Positions 46,665 to 56,668 of a stretch of DNA of 64,000 bases are shown one piece after another (positions within the stretch are counted from its first letter, which is position 1; every line of letters starts with the position of its first letter). A program made the position numbers and the translations under genes. The notes below the pieces were generated by a model, which had not been told where the DNA came from, did no database searches, and was given only the letters and a program-made list of their open reading frames with translations. This DNA is from Alkalibacillus aidingensis (GTDB lineage Bacteria > Bacillota > Bacilli > Bacillales > Alkalibacillaceae): NCBI RefSeq assembly GCF_014595945.1, contig NZ_JABXWU010000011.1:17464-81463 (forward strand), written 5' to 3'.

Positions 46665-47198
46665 TTACAATTTTTCAATCTGAGTAAATTCTAGTTCAAC
46701 AGGGGTTTCTCTACCAAACATATTAACATGAACTTTGATCTTCTGTTTGTCTAAATCGATATTTTCAATTGTACCCGTGAAATTAGCAAAAGGACCATCT
46801 GTTACACGAACAGTCTCCTTCACTTCGAAATCGATTTCTTGAGTTGATTCTTGAACACCCATACGCTTAAGGACGCGCGCCGCTTCATCAGGTAATAATG
46901 GTGTTGGCTTTGATCCAGAGCCCGTCGAGCCAACAAACCCTGTCACTCCCGGTGTATTTCTAACAACGAACCAAGAATCATCTGTCATGATCATCTCAGT
47001 CAATACGTACCCAGGAAACACCTTCTTCATAGAAGTTTTACGTTTACCATTTTTCACTTCAGTTTCTTCTTCTTCAGGGACAATCACACGGAAGATCTTA
47101 TCTTCCATCCCCATCGATTCAATTCGCTTCTCTAAGTTTAGTTTCACCTTATTCTCATAACCAGAATAAGTGTGAACGACGTACCAATTCTTTTCCAT
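46665..47198 (-). CDS. nusG: Transcription termination/antitermination protein NusG
   Basis: NusG binds RNA polymerase and controls pausing, termination and coupling. The 177-residue product has the NGN domain (WYVVHTYSGYENKVKLNLEK, KVFPGYVLTEMIM, VRNTPGVTGFVGS) and a C-terminal KOW domain (RVTDGPFANFTGTIENID). Length is as in B. subtilis. It is separated from secE by a terminator and probably has its own promoter. Confidence 0.97.
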   Translation of the reverse strand: MEKNWYVVHTYSGYENKVKLNLEKRIESMGMEDKIFRVIVPEEEETEVKNGKRKTSMKKVFPGYVLTEMIMTDDSWFVVRNTPGVTGFVGSTGSGSKPTPLLPDEAARVLKRMGVQESTQEIDFEVKETVRVTDGPFANFTGTIENIDLDKQKIKVHVNMFGRETPVELEFTQIEKL

Positions 47199-47318
47199 TC
47201 TTTTTGGCTCTTAGCCTTCCCTCCTATTCGATATTAACCTAACTAAGCGCATGTGATCACGTCTTGGTCTATTAGATTAGTTGGTGACTATCACTAGTAA
47301 AAATTCTCGTTAAATTAT

Positions 47319-47343
47319 AAAAAACCCGGCTAGCGGGTTTTTT
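47319..47343 (-). terminator. Intrinsic terminator between secE and nusG
   Basis: AAAAAACCCG and CGGGTTTTTT form a perfect 10-bp stem with a 5-base loop, followed on the minus strand by ATAATTT. It lies about 50 bases after the secE stop. A promoter-like sequence sits immediately before it. Confidence 0.9.
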
Positions 47344-47353
47344 GCTTTTTAAC

Positions 47354-47380
47354 ATTATATCACATTTATGAACATTTCAA
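47354..47380 (-). promoter_or_regulatory. Predicted nusG promoter (extended -10)
   Basis: The minus strand carries TGATATAAT (TATAAT at 47359-47354), a perfect extended -10, with TTGAAA (47380-47375) 15 bases upstream. The start of transcription would fall within a few bases of the terminator hairpin, placing that hairpin at the very 5' end of the nusG mRNA. Confidence 0.6.
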
Positions 47381-47391
47381 TCATTTAAAAC

Positions 47392-47559
47392 CTACAATAG
47401 TTCTAAAATTGAAGAGATTCCTAAGTCAACAACGGTAAAGAATACCGTCACGAAAAGAACCGTCACGATGACAATAATTGTATAACGTGTTAATTCATTT
47501 CCCTTAGGCCAACTAACTTTACGCATTTCTCGATTAACATCTTTTAAAAAGCTAAACAC
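47392..47559 (-). CDS. secE: Preprotein translocase subunit SecE
   Basis: SecE clamps SecY in the translocon. The 55-residue frame begins at a GTG after a GGGGG site and reads MFSFLKDVNREMRKVSWPKG, with the conserved amphipathic helix and VSWPKGNE motif. A single membrane helix follows (TIIVIVTVLFVTVFFTVVD). This is the short, single-span SecE of Gram-positives. It lies between rpmG and nusG. Confidence 0.95.
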   Translation of the reverse strand: MFSFLKDVNREMRKVSWPKGNELTRYTIIVIVTVLFVTVFFTVVDLGISSILELL

Positions 47560-47588
47560 GATTGTCCCCCCTAGCTACCTACCGACAA

Positions 47589-47735
47589 CTATTTTGTCTC
47601 GCGATGTATTGTGTGTTTACCACAGCGTTTACAAAATTTCTTTATTTCGATTCGTTCAGACGTTTGTGAACGTTTTTCTGTTGTATAGTTTCTTGTGTTA
47701 CATTCTGTGCAGGCTAAAGCTACTTTTTTTCGCAT
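47589..47735 (-). CDS. rpmG: 50S ribosomal protein L33, zinc-binding type
   Basis: The 48-residue product reads [20 protein letters not shown] at the start and ends [15 protein letters not shown]. Two CxxC pairs (CTEC, CKRC) make it the zinc-binding C+ form. Bacilli carry several L33 paralogues, and this one is at the sigH-secE position. Confidence 0.94.
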   Translation of the reverse strand: MRKKVALACTECNTRNYTTEKRSQTSERIEIKKFCKRCGKHTIHRETK

Positions 47736-47833
47736 ATGATACCCTCTTCTTAGCCTATTTTATCACTTATAATAATCTATCACGCAATAAGTATAATGTC
47801 AAACCTGTCAACTATTTTACTCATACTCATTCT

Positions 47834-48484
47834 CTATAAAGAAATTTCGCTTACTGATAAGTATCTTTCAAGTTTCCTTTTAACCCTTTGAAGAGCGTTA
47901 TCGATTGATTTAACATGTCGGTTTAATAACGTTGATATCTCTTGGTATGAACGACCATCTAAATATAGGTGTAGGACTTCGCGTTCAAGATCACTTAATA
48001 GTTCTTGCATTTTAAATTCCATATCACCATACTTTTCACGGTTAATTAGTAACTTCTCCGGGTCAGCCATTTCGTCCTCGGCGATAATGTCAATGAGTGT
48101 CCGGTCAGAATCTTCTTCGTAGATCGGCTTGTCCAATGAGACATACGAATTTAACGGAATATGCTTTTGTCTCGTTGCAGTTTTAATAGCCGTGATGATT
48201 TGTCTAGTAACGCATAGTTCAGCAAACATTCTAAACGATGATAATTTATCCCCCTGAAAATCGCGTATCGCTTTATAAAGACCAATCATCCCTTCTTGTA
48301 TGATATCCTCGCGATCAGCACCAATTAGAAAATAGGTTCTAGCCTTGGCCCTGACAAAGCTTCGATATTTATTGATCAAATATTCTAAAGCCTGTACATT
48401 TCCCTCTTGAACAAGTTCTACAAGTTGCTCATCTTCTAATTCTGATAAATTTTGATGATTTTTACCTTCTTGTTTGATGTCCAC
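47834..48484 (-). CDS. sigH: RNA polymerase sigma factor SigH
   Basis: SigH directs early sporulation and competence genes in Bacillus. I choose the GTG at 48484, 7 bases after GGGAGG, giving 216 residues; a TTG 30 bases upstream is less well placed. It has region 2 (LINKYRSFVRAKARTYFLIG, DREDIIQEGMIGLYKAIRDF), AITRQ-like CVTRQIITAIKTATRQKHIP, and the region 4 helix-turn-helix DGRSYQEISTLLNRHVKSID. The neighbours rae1 and rpmG are those of B. subtilis. Confidence 0.95.
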   Translation of the reverse strand: MDIKQEGKNHQNLSELEDEQLVELVQEGNVQALEYLINKYRSFVRAKARTYFLIGADREDIIQEGMIGLYKAIRDFQGDKLSSFRMFAELCVTRQIITAIKTATRQKHIPLNSYVSLDKPIYEEDSDRTLIDIIAEDEMADPEKLLINREKYGDMEFKMQELLSDLEREVLHLYLDGRSYQEISTLLNRHVKSIDNALQRVKRKLERYLSVSEISL

Positions 48485-48579
48485 ACAGATTCCTCCCAAG
48501 CTGAACCGGGTCAATAGACCTTAACCGTAAACTGTCATAAACTCTTAACAAAACGGAAAAGTTCTGTAAATATAAACTC

Positions 48580-48609
48580 ATTATACAGGGTTTTAGAATT
48601 TTCAGTCAA
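48580..48609 (-). promoter_or_regulatory. sigH promoter
   Basis: TTGACT (48609-48604) and TATAAT (48585-48580) are 18 bases apart on the minus strand, in the spacer between rae1 and sigH. The leader of about 95 bases is AT-rich. AbrB repression is known for B. subtilis sigH but cannot be read from the sequence. Confidence 0.8.
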
Positions 48610-48619
48610 CTGAATCTTG

Positions 48620-49129
48620 CTATTTATTTCCTCTCCGCCATTTTTCGAAAGTTTTCAACACATCATCACTTAAGGGGATTTTTGCCTTAGGTTTAACTTC
48701 CTCTTGCTTCTTTAAATCTTTTTTAATATCAAGGTCAATTGCGTTAATTTCCATAAGCAATTCACGAGCTGATTTTCTAAGAGCGCCTTGGGAAAAGATC
48801 GTCCATTGTTCAGCAAAATCTGAAGTGGCAACATAAACTTTGGTTCTCACATCTTTAACTTGTTTAACCAACTTCTCGATCTTTTCATCTGCTGTTTCTT
48901 TTTCTTTAGTAAAGATAATTTTCACTTTTAATTTCGTATAGTTTCTTTCTGGGTCTCTTACGGTATATGCATCAAACACAACAATCACTCTATGCCCTGT
49001 ATATGCTTGGTATTCTGCAAGCATTTCGACCAAGCGAGTCCTTGCTGCTTCTAGATCGGTGTCACGCAATGCTTTTAATTCAGGCCAATCACCGATCATA
49101 TTATAGCCGTCTACGATCAAGACAATCAT
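48620..49129 (-). CDS. rae1: Rae1/YacP NYN-domain endoribonuclease
   Basis: In B. subtilis this protein cuts mRNA in the ribosomal A site. The 169-residue product has the NYN/PIN-like fold. Acidic residues appear in VLIVDGYNMIGDWPELKAL, VVFDAYTV, EKETADEKIEKL and VATSDFAEQW, ending in a basic tail. It follows rlmB with one base between stop and start and precedes sigH. Confidence 0.92.
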   Translation of the reverse strand: MIVLIVDGYNMIGDWPELKALRDTDLEAARTRLVEMLAEYQAYTGHRVIVVFDAYTVRDPERNYTKLKVKIIFTKEKETADEKIEKLVKQVKDVRTKVYVATSDFAEQWTIFSQGALRKSARELLMEINAIDLDIKKDLKKQEEVKPKAKIPLSDDVLKTFEKWRRGNK

Positions 49130-49130
49130 C

Positions 49131-49871
49131 TTAATCCCCTACTGGAAAACGTTTTCGGTAAATTTCATACATTAGAATACCTGCAGAAACCGAAGCATTT
49201 AACGAAGTCACATTTCCTCTCATCGGCATTCGCACAAGCCAATCGCAATTCTTGGCCACCAATCGACTGATTCCTCGCCCTTCACTGCCAATGACCAGTG
49301 CAATTGGCATGTCGTAGTCCGATTCGCGATAGTCTTGTTCACCACTCGCATCTGTCCCGACAACCCAAACGCCTCTTTCCTTCAACTCCTCGATCGCTTG
49401 ATTCATGTTAGTCACCCGTGAAACAGGGATATGTTCTATAGCACCCGTTGAGGCTTTGGCAACGGTTTGTGTTAATTGGACAGAGCGCCTTTTAGGAATA
49501 ATGATTCCATGCGCACCAACTGCATCTGCGGTACGCATGATTGAACCTAGGTTATGTGGATCTTCTAATTCGTCAAGCAAAATAAAGAAAGGAGCTTCCT
49601 GACGATCTTCCGCTGTTTTAAACAAATCATCTATAGTTGTATAATCATAAGCAGCTACAAGCGCAGCCACTCCCTGGTGGTGATCGCCGATGGGGTCAAG
49701 TTTTTGCTTTGGTACTTTTTGAACGTGAACACCTTGCTGTTTAGCTGTATTGATAATTTGCTTTTGCACTTGAGGCTTCATCGTTTCTAAAACTAAAACT
49801 TTATTGACTGAACGACCAGACTTCAATGTTTCTAACACAGGATTCTTACCGGTAATCCACTCTTCACTCAT
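49131..49871 (-). CDS. rlmB: 23S rRNA 2'-O-ribose methyltransferase, RlmB/TrmH family (YacO)
   Basis: A SPOUT-class enzyme; RlmB methylates G2251 in the peptidyl transferase P loop, and this target is inferred. The 246-residue product has an N-terminal L30e-like domain (ITGKNPVLETLKSGRSVNKV) and the SPOUT signatures LDELEDPHNLGSIMRTADAV, VIGSEGRGISRLV and MRGNVTSLNASVSAGIL. Confidence 0.92.
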   Translation of the reverse strand: MSEEWITGKNPVLETLKSGRSVNKVLVLETMKPQVQKQIINTAKQQGVHVQKVPKQKLDPIGDHHQGVAALVAAYDYTTIDDLFKTAEDRQEAPFFILLDELEDPHNLGSIMRTADAVGAHGIIIPKRRSVQLTQTVAKASTGAIEHIPVSRVTNMNQAIEELKERGVWVVGTDASGEQDYRESDYDMPIALVIGSEGRGISRLVAKNCDWLVRMPMRGNVTSLNASVSAGILMYEIYRKRFPVGD

Positions 49872-49876
49872 CCATA

Positions 49877-50287
49877 CTAGCCCCTTTCTTCAATATCTAA
49901 AATAGCTTGTGATATTAAGTAATCTAAGCGATCATATTCTTCGTTAAAATATAAATACCCAATCAAAGCTTCAAACGCGGTACTATAACGATATGTCTGA
50001 ACATCAGTACTCTTAGGAACGTTAGATTTAGCATTACGACCACGCCTTACAATCGCCTGTTCTTGTTTTGTTAATAAATCATCTTCAAGCCAATTGACTA
50101 ATACATAGGCTTGAGCTTTTGCTGAAACAAAAGATATAGCCATTTGATGTAAAGCTTGTGGCTTAACCTCACCCTTTTGAATCAAATACTCTCGTATATA
50201 CTTTTCATAGACTACATCTCCCATATAGGCAAGAGCTAAACTTTTCATCTGGTTCGGGTTAATCTCATGACTCATTGTCTTTTCCAT
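49877..50287 (-). CDS. mrnC: Mini-ribonuclease III
   Basis: MrnC processes 23S rRNA ends in Bacillus. The 136-residue product is an RNase III catalytic domain without a dsRNA-binding domain. It has [20 protein letters not shown] with the catalytic Asp and [17 protein letters not shown] with the matching Glu. It overlaps the cysS end by 16 bases. Confidence 0.93.
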   Translation of the reverse strand: MEKTMSHEINPNQMKSLALAYMGDVVYEKYIREYLIQKGEVKPQALHQMAISFVSAKAQAYVLVNWLEDDLLTKQEQAIVRRGRNAKSNVPKSTDVQTYRYSTAFEALIGYLYFNEEYDRLDYLISQAILDIEERG

Positions 50288-51666
50288 CTCGTTCCTTGTG
50301 GAGTGTCTTCTAATATAATCCCCAATTCAGCTAATTGATCTCTAATCTCATCTGCTCGCTGAAAGTCCCGGTCTTTTCTTGCTTGATTTCTTTCTTCGAT
50401 CAATGCTTCTACATCATCATCCAGAAGCTCTTCAGATGCTAATGGAAATCCAAGTACTGCTGTGATCTCATCAAATAAATTCATGAATTGATCGATGACG
50501 TCCGTTGAAGTTTGATCATTTTCCATATAAAGATTGGCATCCTTTGCTAACTCAAATAATACAGAAATCGCATTTGCTGTATTAAAATCATCATTCATTT
50601 CCTGCTTAAATGTTTGGCGATGGCGATCAATTCTATCCAACCACTCCTGGCCATCGGTTAAATCCATGCTTACCTTGCGTCGATGACTCAAATTGTCATA
50701 AGCCGTTTTAATTCGATCATAGCTATTTTTAGCACTTGCTAACAATTCATCACTGAAGTTGATTGGGTTGCGGTAGTGTACACTTAACATAAAGAATCGG
50801 ACAACATTAGGGTCGTGTTTCTCTACTAAATCATGCACTAAGATAAAATTACCTAATGACTTCGACATCTTTTCATTATCAATTTGAATATAACCATTGT
50901 GAAGCCAATAGTTAGCAAATGTTTGATCATTTAAGCATTCCGATTGTGCAATTTCATTTTCATGGTGTGGGAAGGACAAGTCTTGACCACCAGCATGAAT
51001 ATCAATCGTATCACCTAAATATTTTTTAGCCATAGCTGAGCATTCTATATGCCAACCTGGTCGACCTTCACCCCAAGGACTATTCCATGAAATTTCACCA
51101 TCTTTTGCAGCCTTCCATAGAGTGAAATCTAACGGGTCCTCTTTCTTTTCACCCACTTGAATTCTAGCACCCGTACGGAGTTCATCGATAGACTGATGTG
51201 ATAACTTACCATACTCATTAAACGCTCTCGTTTTAAAATAAACATCGCCATCAGCTTCATATGCGTAACCTCGATCTATTAACCCTTTAATAAATTCAAT
51301 AATCTCATCCATTGTCTCGGTAACTCGTGGATGATAAACCGCTTCTTTTACATTTAGCTGACTAACGTCTTCTTTATACGCTTTAATAAACCGGTCTGCA
51401 ATGTCTGGTACTTCTTCTCCTAGTTCGTTTGCTGCCTTAATTAATTTATCGTCAACATCAGTGAAATTTAAAACATATTCCACATCATAACCGACATATT
51501 CAAAATATCGTCTCACTGTATCGAAGACAATGGCAGGACGCGCGTTACCTACATGTATATAGTTATAAACGGTTGGGCCACATACATACATCTTTACCTT
51601 ATGATCCTCTATAGGATTGAAAGTTTCCTTCTGACGAGTTAATGAATTATATAATTTAATGGTCAT
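50272..51666 (-). CDS. cysS: Cysteinyl-tRNA synthetase
   Basis: CysRS charges tRNA-Cys. The ATG at 51666, 9 bases after AAGGGG, gives 464 residues beginning [16 protein letters not shown]. It has zinc-binding VCGPTVYN, the HIGH-type motif IHVGNAR, ECSAMA and [10 protein letters not shown] zinc ligands, and KMSKSLGNF. It overlaps cysE by 11 bases and shares its T-box. Confidence 0.97.
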   Translation of the reverse strand: MTIKLYNSLTRQKETFNPIEDHKVKMYVCGPTVYNYIHVGNARPAIVFDTVRRYFEYVGYDVEYVLNFTDVDDKLIKAANELGEEVPDIADRFIKAYKEDVSQLNVKEAVYHPRVTETMDEIIEFIKGLIDRGYAYEADGDVYFKTRAFNEYGKLSHQSIDELRTGARIQVGEKKEDPLDFTLWKAAKDGEISWNSPWGEGRPGWHIECSAMAKKYLGDTIDIHAGGQDLSFPHHENEIAQSECLNDQTFANYWLHNGYIQIDNEKMSKSLGNFILVHDLVEKHDPNVVRFFMLSVHYRNPINFSDELLASAKNSYDRIKTAYDNLSHRRKVSMDLTDGQEWLDRIDRHRQTFKQEMNDDFNTANAISVLFELAKDANLYMENDQTSTDVIDQFMNLFDEITAVLGFPLASEELLDDDVEALIEERNQARKDRDFQRADEIRDQLAELGIILEDTPQGTRWKRQ

Positions 51667-52318
51667 GATATTCATCCCCTTTCAGTTCTTTCAACTCATC
51701 CTGTAACTGTGCAATCTTCTGCTCTAGCATGTTACACTTTTCTGCTACTGGGTCAGGCAGTTTGTGATGGTCCAAATCCTTTCTAACCTTGACTCCATTT
51801 TGCACAACAATATGTCCTGGAATTCCCACAACAGTTGAATACTTAGGTACATCCTTTAAAACAACAGAACCGGCTCCGATCTTAGAATGTTCATCGATTG
51901 TAATTGATCCGAGCACCTTTGCACCTGTTGCGACCAAAACATTATCCTTAAGCGTCGGATGACGTTTTCCGGCCTCTTTACCTGTTCCCCCTAGTGTTAC
52001 ACCCTGATAAATGGTTACATTGTCACCAATTTCGCACGTTTCTCCAATTACAACACCCATCCCATGGTCGATAAAAAATCGTTTACCAATTTTAGCACCA
52101 GGATGTATTTCAATGCCGGTAAAGAACCGACTAATTTGTGAAATCAACCGAGCAATAAAATACATTTTCCGTTTATGAAAGCCATGAGCTACTCGGTGAG
52201 CCCAAATTGCATGCACACCGGCATAAGTTAAAATCACTTCAATCCGGTTTCTCGCAGCAGGATCTTGGTCAAACACTACATCTACATCCTCTTTTAACAA
52301 CTTTAAGAACTTAAACAC
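51656..52318 (-). CDS. cysE: Serine O-acetyltransferase
   Basis: CysE makes O-acetylserine, the cysteine precursor. The GTG at 52318, 6 bases after AAGGAGG, gives 220 residues; the longer frame upstream runs through the leader. The left-handed beta-helix hexapeptide repeats include [40 protein letters not shown] and [17 protein letters not shown]. It is the first gene after the T-box. Confidence 0.95.
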   Translation of the reverse strand: MFKFLKLLKEDVDVVFDQDPAARNRIEVILTYAGVHAIWAHRVAHGFHKRKMYFIARLISQISRFFTGIEIHPGAKIGKRFFIDHGMGVVIGETCEIGDNVTIYQGVTLGGTGKEAGKRHPTLKDNVLVATGAKVLGSITIDEHSKIGAGSVVLKDVPKYSTVVGIPGHIVVQNGVKVRKDLDHHKLPDPVAEKCNMLEQKIAQLQDELKELKGDEYHDH

Positions 52319-52379
52319 CCTATCCCTCCTTGTTGCTGTTCTGAGGTAACTCAATTAAGAGAAGGAGGTCGAAAAAACT

Positions 52380-52418
52380 AAAAAACGCCTCTGTCTATTA
52401 ATATAGACAGAGACGCTT
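52380..52418 (-). terminator. T-box terminator before cysE
   Basis: On the minus strand GCGTCTCTGTCTAT pairs with ATAGACAGAGGCG (one mismatch) and TTTTTTAGTTTTTT follows. It competes with the antiterminator that contains the T-box sequence just upstream. Confidence 0.92.
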
Positions 52419-52626
52419 CGACCACGCGGTTCCACTCTGTTTAGAGGTATAACCTCTCAACTCTTTATGCCTTTAACGCGGCTAACCGCTTCATTCTACT
52501 ACCCTTTTCGAATGAAGACTCAGAGGGGCATTTCAAATACGAACCTAAAAGCTGCTCTCAGCATCACAGCTATCTCTGTCATTAGGTTGATGTATTTTAC
52601 TTTTCCTCATCAACGTTTATATATAT
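52380..52626 (-). promoter_or_regulatory. T-box leader, tRNA-Cys specific, controlling cysE-cysS
   Basis: The leader starts GATGAGGAAAAGTA with stem I features (CAGAGATAGCTGTGATGCTG and CTGAGAGCAGC). The T-box AGAGTGGAACCGCG lies at 52438-52425 and the terminator after it. The likely specifier in GAAATGCCCCTCTGAG is TGC (52530-52528), a Cys codon, which suits cysE and cysS. Uncharged tRNA-Cys would stabilise the antiterminator and raise transcription. Confidence 0.93.
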
Positions 52627-52632
52627 ATGGCT

Positions 52633-52664
52633 ATTATATGCAATAAGTGTTCGTTATGACGAAT
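52633..52664 (-). promoter_or_regulatory. Probable cysE promoter
   Basis: TATAAT (52638-52633) on the minus strand is well placed for a start near 52626, at the head of the T-box leader. The -35 is weak (TCGTCA or a shifted variant) and overlaps the end of gltX. Confidence 0.55.
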
Positions 52665-54132
52665 GTTTTAACTGACTTAATAACTGCTCTAAACGATGGA
52701 TCACCGTTGATTTTCCGAGCAAGTAAATCGCATTAGGTAACTCTGGACCATGTGTTTGAGCTGTTGTTGCTACTCGAATTGGCATAAACAACTTCTTACC
52801 CTTATTACCTGTAGCCTTCTGCGTCGCTTTAATCGCGGCCTTAACATCTTCAGGGGTTAGTTCCTCTAAAGCTTCAATTTCCGTTTTGAAATGGGTTAAC
52901 ATATCTGGAACATGTTCTTGATTTAATACTTCCATACACTCTTCATTATAGTTTATTTCTTTTTTGAAGAACAGTTCAGTTAACTCAACAATTTCTGCCC
53001 CATAATTAAGCTGATTATGATATAACGCGATTAATTCTTCGACCCACTTTCTTGTAGACTCATCCATAGACTCCTCTACTTTGCCTGCTTCAATTAAGTG
53101 TGGCAATGTTAAGTCAATTACACGTTCATTGGAGCTTTCTTTAATGTATTGATTGTTCATCCATTTTAGTTTGCCAGTATCAAATACCGCAGGTGAAGTG
53201 GATAAACGCTCTGGATCAAAGATTTCGATGAATTGTTCTTTAGTAAATAACTCCTCTTCTCCAGAAGGGGACCAACCCAGTAGGGTAATAAAGTTGAATA
53301 AAGCTTCAGGCAAGTACCCTAAATCAGCATACTGTTCAATGAATTGAATGATACTTTCATCACGTTTACTTAGTTTCTTGCGCTCCTCATTGACAATCAA
53401 AGTCATGTGAGCAAATGTTGGTACTTCCCAACCGAATGCACGATAAACCATCATTTGCTTAGGTGTATTAGAAATATGATCTTCCCCACGTAATACGTGA
53501 GTGATTTTCATTAAGTAGTCATCGATCGCACACGCAAAGTTATAGGTTGGTGTTCCGTCTTTTTTCATGATGACCCAATCGCCAAAGTCGCTTGATTCAA
53601 ATGTAATATTCTTTTTAACGATGTCATTAAACGTATATGTTTCATTTTCAGGAACACGGATTCGAATACTAGGTTGGCGCCCCTCACCCTCAAATGCTTC
53701 AATCTCTTCAGCCGTTAACTCGCGATGGGCTCCAGAGTATTTTGGGACCTGTCCTTTCGCTCGCTGTTCTTCACGCTCTTGCTCCAACTCTTCTTCTGTC
53801 ATGTAACATTTGTAAGCTAAGCCACGCTCAAGAAGTTCATCGGCATACTTTTTATAGATGTGCAAACGGTCCATCTGGCGATAAGGACCATAATCACCAC
53901 CAACATCAACACTCTCATCCCAATCAATGCCAAGCCACTTAAGGTACTTTAACTGACCAATGTCTCCACCTTCTACATTTCGCTTTTGGTCTGTATCTTC
54001 AATTCGGATAATAAATTTTCCACCCGTACTTCTTGCAAATAAGTAATTGAATAATGCAGTTCTTGCGTTTCCGATATGCAAATGACCTGTTGGACTAGGT
54101 GCATAACGAACACGTACTTGTTGTTCAGTCAT
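52654..54132 (-). CDS. gltX: Glutamyl-tRNA synthetase
   Basis: GluRS charges tRNA-Glu and, in most Bacilli, tRNA-Gln for later amidation. The 492-residue product has the HIGH-type motif [20 protein letters not shown] and the KMSKS-type motif KLSKRDES. The C-terminal anticodon-binding domain is alpha-helical, as in Gram-positives. It precedes the T-box and cysE as in B. subtilis. Confidence 0.97.
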   Translation of the reverse strand: MTEQQVRVRYAPSPTGHLHIGNARTALFNYLFARSTGGKFIIRIEDTDQKRNVEGGDIGQLKYLKWLGIDWDESVDVGGDYGPYRQMDRLHIYKKYADELLERGLAYKCYMTEEELEQEREEQRAKGQVPKYSGAHRELTAEEIEAFEGEGRQPSIRIRVPENETYTFNDIVKKNITFESSDFGDWVIMKKDGTPTYNFACAIDDYLMKITHVLRGEDHISNTPKQMMVYRAFGWEVPTFAHMTLIVNEERKKLSKRDESIIQFIEQYADLGYLPEALFNFITLLGWSPSGEEELFTKEQFIEIFDPERLSTSPAVFDTGKLKWMNNQYIKESSNERVIDLTLPHLIEAGKVEESMDESTRKWVEELIALYHNQLNYGAEIVELTELFFKKEINYNEECMEVLNQEHVPDMLTHFKTEIEALEELTPEDVKAAIKATQKATGNKGKKLFMPIRVATTAQTHGPELPNAIYLLGKSTVIHRLEQLLSQLKHSS

Positions 54133-54183
54133 AACTTTTGTTCTCCTTTCCGAAAATACATCTTAATTTATATTTTACATAAA

Positions 54184-55368
54184 CTAGTCTTGACGTTGTA
54201 CTAATACGACTGCTTGTGATGCAATTCCTTCTCCACGACCGGTAAAACCCAATTTTTCAGTCGTTGTCGCTTTAACATTCACCTGATCTTTTTCGGCATT
54301 TAGCAGCTTAGCAATATTAGTTCTCATCTCTTCTATGTACGGGGACATTTTAGGTGCTTGTGCCATAATAGTACAATCCACATTCCCTAAAGTATAACCC
54401 TCTTGCTTAACCTTTTCCCAAACTTCCTTCAGCAATTCTTTCGAGTCAAAATGTTTATACTTAGGGTCATCGTCAGGAAAATGCTTACCAATATCGCCTG
54501 CTCCAATCGTCCCTAACAATGCATCAGCAACTGTATGTAATAACACGTCTGCATCCGAGTGACCTAAGAGACCTTTCTCATATGGAATCGTCACCCCACC
54601 AATGATACACGGTCGACCTTCAACTAGTTGATGTACATCAAATCCATGTCCAATCCGAAGCAATGATGGTTCCTCCTTGTTCATTTCTTGCCTATTTATT
54701 TTTAGCATATTTTCAGCCTTTTGTATATCTTCAGGTGTCGTTAACTTGAAGTTATTGTAGCTTCCTTCAACAATAGAAGGGTTATAGCCAATGAATTCTA
54801 GTAAGGCAACATCATCTGTCGCTAAGACTTCCTCAGTTTCTGCATATTCGTGAGCTTTCTTTAAAACGTTAAACGAAAACGCTTGTGGTGTCTGAGCAGA
54901 GTACAGCTGATCACGGTTAAGCGTCTTTACTTCCCCTTGATTCACCTGTTTAATGGTATCTGTCACTGGAACAGCCAATAATGCCGCTTCTTGCTGTTTA
55001 GTTTCATTATATAATCGGTGAAGTTCCTCCTGTGTAACAAATGGACGGGCACCATCATGTACAAAAGTAATCAGAGAATCCTTCAACGCTTTAACAGCCG
55101 CTCGCACACTATCTTGTCTTTCCTTACCACCAAGGACTACTTGTTTAATTTTCTGAAACTGATATCTTTCAATGACCTCTTTCATCGTTGCTTGTTCATC
55201 TGGATGTACTACTAAATAAATGAACTGACACCAAGGGTCGTTCTCAAAAACTGCTAACGTGTGAGCAATTAACGGGCGATCACCTAACATGATTAACTGT
55301 TTATTCTTTCCTGCCTTCATACGTTTACCTTGTCCGGCTGCTAAAATAATTGCTTGATAGTTTCCCAT
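54184..55368 (-). CDS. ispDF: Fused IspD-IspF: MEP cytidylyltransferase and MECDP synthase
   Basis: The 394-residue frame joins two steps of the MEP isoprenoid pathway. Residues 1 to about 225 are IspD ([48 protein letters not shown]). Residues from about 236 are IspF ([50 protein letters not shown]). In most Bacilli these are separate neighbours. An internal TTG at 54663, 8 bases after a perfect AAGGAGG (54678-54672), would give a 159-residue IspF alone, the usual length. The cell may therefore make a fusion, a free IspF, or both. Confidence 0.93.
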   Translation of the reverse strand: MGNYQAIILAAGQGKRMKAGKNKQLIMLGDRPLIAHTLAVFENDPWCQFIYLVVHPDEQATMKEVIERYQFQKIKQVVLGGKERQDSVRAAVKALKDSLITFVHDGARPFVTQEELHRLYNETKQQEAALLAVPVTDTIKQVNQGEVKTLNRDQLYSAQTPQAFSFNVLKKAHEYAETEEVLATDDVALLEFIGYNPSIVEGSYNNFKLTTPEDIQKAENMLKINRQEMNKEEPSLLRIGHGFDVHQLVEGRPCIIGGVTIPYEKGLLGHSDADVLLHTVADALLGTIGAGDIGKHFPDDDPKYKHFDSKELLKEVWEKVKQEGYTLGNVDCTIMAQAPKMSPYIEEMRTNIAKLLNAEKDQVNVKATTTEKLGFTGRGEGIASQAVVLVQRQD

Positions 55369-55496
55369 TTATATAGTCCCCTATTCCGTAAGAAAATACA
55401 TAAGAAAGGGCTGACTTCGTACCAACATTCGTTTTCACAAATAATTGGTCGCCAACCCTCTCTATCTATTCAAACATATTTTATAAGAAAAAGGCT

Positions 55497-56585
55497 CTAT
55501 TGTGCTTTTCCCATCGCTTTTGGTTTGGCAAATATCATTCTACCAGCTGATGTTTGTAAGACACTAGTCACAATTACGTCAATGGCATCACCAATATAAT
55601 TTTTACCTTCTTCAACAACAATCATCGTTCCGTCATCTAAATAAGCAACACCTTGTTTATCCTCCTTACCAGCTTTGATGACATGAACATTCATTTCCTC
55701 ACCAGGTAAAACAACCGGTTTCACAGCGTTAGCTAAATCATTGATGTTTAAGACGGTCACATTTTGAAACTCCGATACTTTGTTTAAGTTAAAATCATTC
55801 GTAACAAGAACGCCATCTAATAACTTAGTTAATTTAACTAACTTACTATCTACTTCATGGATGTCTTCAAAATCACCCTCGTAAATCTGCACATCAACAG
55901 GAACTTCTTTTTGTAATCGATTAAGGATATCAAGACCACGTCTACCTCGATTGCGTTTGAGTACATCTGAAGAGTCTGCGATATGTTGGAGTTCTTCCAG
56001 GACGAAATGAGGGATGATAATAGATCCCTCAAGAAATTGAGTTTCGCATATATCCGCTATTCTCCCATCAATAATCACACTTGTATCGAGAATTTTAGGG
56101 CGAATTGTCAGATCATCCTCTGTTTTTAAACCGATTTCTTTTCCTTTATCACCTTTACGGACTGTTAACAATCCCACAAATTCATTGCGACGTTTGAAAC
56201 CGACTTGAAATCCTAGATAACCTAAAATCACCGTAACAAACAATGGAAGGATCTCAGAAACGATCGGCATTTCCATACCTTGTAGATAAATATTTACTAA
56301 AAATGCAATGATAAGACCGACAATTAATCCTAAGCTACCAAACAATAAATCTGCAACTGGAATTCTAACAAGCTTTTCTTCAATAATTTTAAGGAAATCT
56401 ACAATATAATCAACTAACCAAAATGTTAATAAAAATAATATAATTGCACCAATCACTAAACCAAAGTAAGGAATTAACCAACTTGGTTGTTCAAAGCCTG
56501 CTAGCCCAGCTAAATCAGGAAAATATAAATAGCCTAGCATACCACCAGCTATAACCATAAACAGCTGTATAATCTTCTTTAACAC
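55497..56585 (-). CDS. PIN/TRAM-domain membrane protein (YacL family)
   Basis: The start is a GTG at 56585, 8 bases after AGGAGG; an earlier GTG overlaps that site. The 362-residue product has about four N-terminal membrane helices. A PIN nuclease-like domain follows, with acidic residues in ILDTSVIIDGRIADI, FVLEELQHIADSSD and LVTNDFNLNKVSE. A C-terminal TRAM domain (GVAYLDDGTMIVVEEGKNYI) ends the protein. A membrane-bound RNase role is suggested by the domains but the substrate is unknown. It follows two promoters. Confidence 0.9.
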   Translation of the reverse strand: MLKKIIQLFMVIAGGMLGYLYFPDLAGLAGFEQPSWLIPYFGLVIGAIILFLLTFWLVDYIVDFLKIIEEKLVRIPVADLLFGSLGLIVGLIIAFLVNIYLQGMEMPIVSEILPLFVTVILGYLGFQVGFKRRNEFVGLLTVRKGDKGKEIGLKTEDDLTIRPKILDTSVIIDGRIADICETQFLEGSIIIPHFVLEELQHIADSSDVLKRNRGRRGLDILNRLQKEVPVDVQIYEGDFEDIHEVDSKLVKLTKLLDGVLVTNDFNLNKVSEFQNVTVLNINDLANAVKPVVLPGEEMNVHVIKAGKEDKQGVAYLDDGTMIVVEEGKNYIGDAIDVIVTSVLQTSAGRMIFAKPKAMGKAQ

Positions 56586-56668
56586 CTTTTGCACCTCCTA
56601 GAAACTATTCTCACCAACCTTATTTGTGAAAATAAGCAAAAATATCTATAAATGATTACTAGGGTAAA

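Noticed and set aside
55369..55496. Intrinsic terminator between yacL and ispDF
   Set aside because: AGGGTTGGC and GTCAGCCCT can pair only with G-U pairs and a long loop, and the following T run is short. It is too weak to call.
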